DNA of 64,000 nucleotides from Pseudovibrio axinellae (GTDB lineage Bacteria > Pseudomonadota > Alphaproteobacteria > Rhizobiales > Stappiaceae), in contig NZ_FOFM01000001.1 in NCBI RefSeq assembly GCF_900110875.1, positions 372,001 to 436,000 of the forward strand. Direction: 5' to 3'. Shown one piece after another: positions 61,800 to 64,000 of this stretch. A program made the position numbers and the translations under genes. Every line of letters begins with the position of its first letter. Positions within the stretch are counted from its first letter, which is position 1. The notes beneath the pieces are model-generated. The model did not search any database. It was not told the origin of the DNA and saw only the letters and a list, made by a program, of their open reading frames with translations.

Positions 61800-62567
61800 T
61801 TATCTTGGAGACATGCGGATCGCGCCGTCCAAACGAATAGTTTCGCCGTTGAGCATTGGGTTTTGCAAAATTGCTTCAACCAGCTGAGCGTACTCATCAC
61901 CACGGCCCAGACGCGATGGGAACGGAACCTGCTGCCCAAGAGAATCCTGTACTTCCTGAGACAGGCCGCGCAACATTGGCGTTTCAAACGTACCTGGCGC
62001 AATGGTCATCACACGAATACCAGACTTGGACAAGTCACGCGCTACTGGCAACGTCAAAGCGGCAATACCGCCCTTGGACGCAGCATAAGCGGCCTGACCG
62101 ATCTGTCCTTCGAACGCTGCAACAGATGCAGTTGAGATAATCACACCGCGTTCACCATCATCCGTGATCGGATCAAGTGTTGCCATGCGCGTGCTTGCAA
62201 ATGCAGTACAACGGAAGGTTCCAACCAGGTTCACATTGATGACCGCCTGGAACATGTCCATTGAGTGCGGTTCCCCGCGAGACGTCGTTTTTGCAACAGG
62301 AGCAATGCCTGCACAGTTTACGAGAATACGGGCTGGGCCGTGCGCTGCTTCTGCTGCATCCAAACCTGCTTTCACACTGTCATCGCTGGTGACATCAACT
62401 TTAACAAACAACGCGCCGATCTCGTCAGCAGTTGCCTTGCCGACTTCTTCGTTTACGTCAAAGAGAGTTACTTTTACGCCGTGGCTGGCCATTTTCCGTG
62501 CGGTTGCCGCGCCTAGGCCTGATGAGCCGCCAGTTACAACGGCTGCTATTTCTTTATTAAGTTGCAT
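61800..62567 (-). CDS. SDR-family dehydrogenase, 3-hydroxyacyl-CoA dehydrogenase type 2-like
   Basis: A 255-residue short-chain dehydrogenase. The NAD-binding motif TGGSSGLGAATA lies near residues 12-23, the NCAG segment at about 84-87, and the catalytic Ser-Tyr-Lys set is in STASVAAFEGQIGQAAYAASKGG. The overall layout (VKVDVTSDDSV, NVNLVGTF, IAPGTFETPM near the end) resembles 3-hydroxyacyl-CoA dehydrogenase type 2/17-beta-HSD10, which oxidises 3-hydroxyacyl-CoA or 2-methyl-3-hydroxybutyryl-CoA in fatty-acid and isoleucine catabolism. No acyl-CoA genes are adjacent, so the role is by family resemblance. Confidence 0.9.
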   Translation of the reverse strand: MQLNKEIAAVVTGGSSGLGAATARKMASHGVKVTLFDVNEEVGKATADEIGALFVKVDVTSDDSVKAGLDAAEAAHGPARILVNCAGIAPVAKTTSRGEPHSMDMFQAVINVNLVGTFRCTAFASTRMATLDPITDDGERGVIISTASVAAFEGQIGQAAYAASKGGIAALTLPVARDLSKSGIRVMTIAPGTFETPMLRGLSQEVQDSLGQQVPFPSRLGRGDEYAQLVEAILQNPMLNGETIRLDGAIRMSPR

Positions 62568-62678
62568 GGAATCTCATCCCAATTCAATTTGTTTGCCCCG
62601 CATCTTTCAAAGCTCCCGCCAAAATTCTTTGAAAGCAACACAATGCCTTATGTACGGGTCGGCAAAAGAAAATGCTCC

Positions 62679-64000
62679 TTATGCCAAAGCCACAAGGTCT
62701 ACTTTTCCATTGATTCCTGCAACACACTCGGACTTTAAATCTAGCATGTTTCCCTTATACCCTTGTCGTAGGGCCATGGAATAAGTCGCCCCATCGGTAA
62801 GGAACCTTGTGCTTTGCACTTTGTTGGCAGCTTCAAGCTTTGCAGCACGATTAACGGCATCGCCAATCACCGTAAATTCCAGCCGATCACGCACCCCCAC
62901 CACACCAACACTTACTGGCCCGGCCGCAACTCCAACCCCGATTTCAAAACTCCGCGGCCACCCTGCTGCTTCTATATCAGAGCTTTCTTCTTCAAGGATA
63001 TGGGCGAGTTCAACACCTGCACGCAAAGCATCAGCTGCATAGGTTTCACTGTCCGACACGGCACCAAAAGTGGCGAGGATGCCGTCTCCTAGAAACTTAT
63101 CAATTTTGCCACCCTCACCCAAAATCGCCTTTGCTGCCTTCTTTTGATACAGACTCAAAACCCTCATTATAGTTTCAGGGGGGAGCTTGGCGGCGGTTTT
63201 GGTAAAGGACCTGATATCGACGACCAGGATTGCTACTTCACGAATTTCTCCGGTGCCTGCTTTAAGCCTGCTTTCAGATTCAACAATGGAGCTTGCCACT
63301 TCGGGTGTAAAAAAGCGACTCAGATCTTTCACCGCATTCTTCTGGCGAATGGCGGAAAAAAAAGTCCTGCGCGCTCTAAAGATCGAGAGGGCCAGCAGTG
63401 CGGTCACAGAGAGAATAATGATCAACTTATCCAACTCTGCGCCGATCAAAACGGCCTCACCTGTCAGATATTCAACGTAATTGCGTGTGACACGCGTCGC
63501 GCCCCCTTCAAACATGAGCGCATAAAACACCAACCCAACCCAACCCAGAGCCCCAAAAACGCCTGTAAGGATCACGTATCTTGGGTCAAAGCGCAGAGCC
63601 CTGAGCGAAATAAAGAGGAACAGATACATCAAGGTCGGGGCTTTGAGATAAAAGGTGGGGTGCTGCCCGTATTGAATATGAAACGAGAAAATCAACCCGA
63701 CTAACAGCGCCACATCGGCCATAATCGACAAAACCAAATACCAGACAGGCAGGGTGGCTGTGAATGAGACGTATATACGGATAAGAGTGAAAACCAGATA
63801 ACATGAAAAGGCAATGGGGACGAAGTTAAACCCCATGGTGCCCTCAGCACGCGGGGCAAGCGCATACAAAATGGCGAAGAAGATGATCACGCCAAGCTGG
63901 ACGATACCGATAAGGCGTTCAGAAGCTGCTTCCTGACGCGCAACTTCACGCCGCACACGAATTGGCAGGTCTCCTTCAGGAGCTTTTGGACCAAGGACGC
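62679..64000 (-). CDS. Class III adenylate/guanylate cyclase with membrane domain, 5' end outside the window
   Basis: The frame is open to the window edge. Upstream of the internal GTG at 63956 it reads on through a VLGPKAPEGDLPIR-like string without a stop, so the true start probably lies outside. About six membrane helices occupy the first 200 visible residues. The cyclase homology domain follows: ILVVDIRSFT (metal-binding Asp), KFLGDGILATFG (second metal Asp and the flanking Phe/Gly) and EFTVIGDAVNRAAKLEAANK (substrate and transition-state residues). Product is cAMP or cGMP; specificity not decided. The membrane part suggests sensing of an envelope or redox signal. Confidence 0.9.
   Translation of the reverse strand, partial: VLGPKAPEGDLPIRVRREVARQEAASERLIGIVQLGVIIFFAILYALAPRAEGTMGFNFVPIAFSCYLVFTLIRIYVSFTATLPVWYLVLSIMADVALLVGLIFSFHIQYGQHPTFYLKAPTLMYLFLFISLRALRFDPRYVILTGVFGALGWVGLVFYALMFEGGATRVTRNYVEYLTGEAVLIGAELDKLIIILSVTALLALSIFRARRTFFSAIRQKNAVKDLSRFFTPEVASSIVESESRLKAGTGEIREVAILVVDIRSFTKTAAKLPPETIMRVLSLYQKKAAKAILGEGGKIDKFLGDGILATFGAVSDSETYAADALRAGVELAHILEEESSDIEAAGWPRSFEIGVGVAAGPVSVGVVGVRDRLEFTVIGDAVNRAAKLEAANKVQSTRFLTDGATYSMALRQGYKGNMLDLKSECVAGINGKVDLVALA

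Noticed and set aside
63961-63976. Minus-strand string GGAGACCTGCC resembling the conserved box of cobalamin riboswitches
   Set aside because: It lies inside the open reading frame of the cyclase gene and no other riboswitch element is visible. The window ends here, so a scan of the flanking sequence would be needed to reopen it.
1-64000. CRISPR arrays, tRNA/rRNA genes, intact insertion sequences
   Set aside because: No regularly spaced repeats, no clover-leaf-like sequence with a TTCGA-type T-loop, and no transposase-like frame were seen on either strand.

Overview
The window reads as a stretch of chromosome from a moderate-GC alphaproteobacterium, most plausibly a marine member of the Hyphomicrobiales/Rhodobacterales border (Pseudovibrio/Stappiaceae-like). 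This placement is inferred from gene content: a fused TrpE(G) anthranilate synthase behind a trpL leader, a PleC/DivJ-type histidine kinase, CobT/CobS, a TIGR02281 aspartic protease and many ABC uptake systems. No tRNA, rRNA, CRISPR array or intact transposase was seen.

Layout. 1-2380: polar amino acid ABC importer (binding protein cut by the window edge, two permeases). 2469-7708: a 3-hydroxyisobutyrate-dehydrogenase-like enzyme, an Lrp regulator, a uracil-DNA-glycosylase-family protein overlapping a glutathione transferase, an orphan histidine kinase and a GFA-family protein. 7794-12128: divergent cobT and cobS around a strong inverted repeat, then a lipoprotein hydrolase, a DUF1289 protein and a membrane aspartic protease. 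12265-14146: TauE/SafE transporter and dusA. 14252-22510 is the accessory block. It holds a decayed tyrosine integrase beside the 5' end of dusA, an AAC(6')-like acetyltransferase, a P2-type cation ATPase, small unknown genes, a decayed BesD/HalD-type amino-acid radical halogenase, and a cysteine-free 489-residue protein of unknown function.

22527-31650: EamA exporter with divergent MarR regulator and paired operators; znuA with tandem Zur-like boxes; an Lrp regulator next to a saccharopine-dehydrogenase-like gene with its own palindrome; a DHFR/RibD-like reductase; and cydDC. 32098-38417: a secreted protein, mmsA with divergent LysR regulator, and phosphomannomutase plus manC for GDP-mannose supply.

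38655-48149: a tightly packed catabolic cluster. It has an M20 hydrolase, a complete dipeptide-type ABC importer with fused ATPases, a class II aldolase, a ROK kinase lacking the family zinc ligands, and an ArgE-like deacetylase. Together these suggest import, deacylation, phosphorylation and aldol cleavage of an amino/sugar conjugate. 48326-52081: a GT87-like membrane glycosyltransferase, then trpL, its attenuator and trpE(G). 52380-55033: a sulfonate/nitrate-type ABC importer. 55086-58771: an ArsR-SRPBCC pair, a 1-Cys peroxiredoxin and ilvD. 58965-64000: tandem DadA-type FAD oxidases, an SDR dehydrogenase, and a class III adenylate cyclase running off the window end.

A recurring theme is a stem-loop between the binding-protein gene and the next gene in all three ABC operons that begin with a binding protein. 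Family assignments come from motif recognition by eye; no database search was run.
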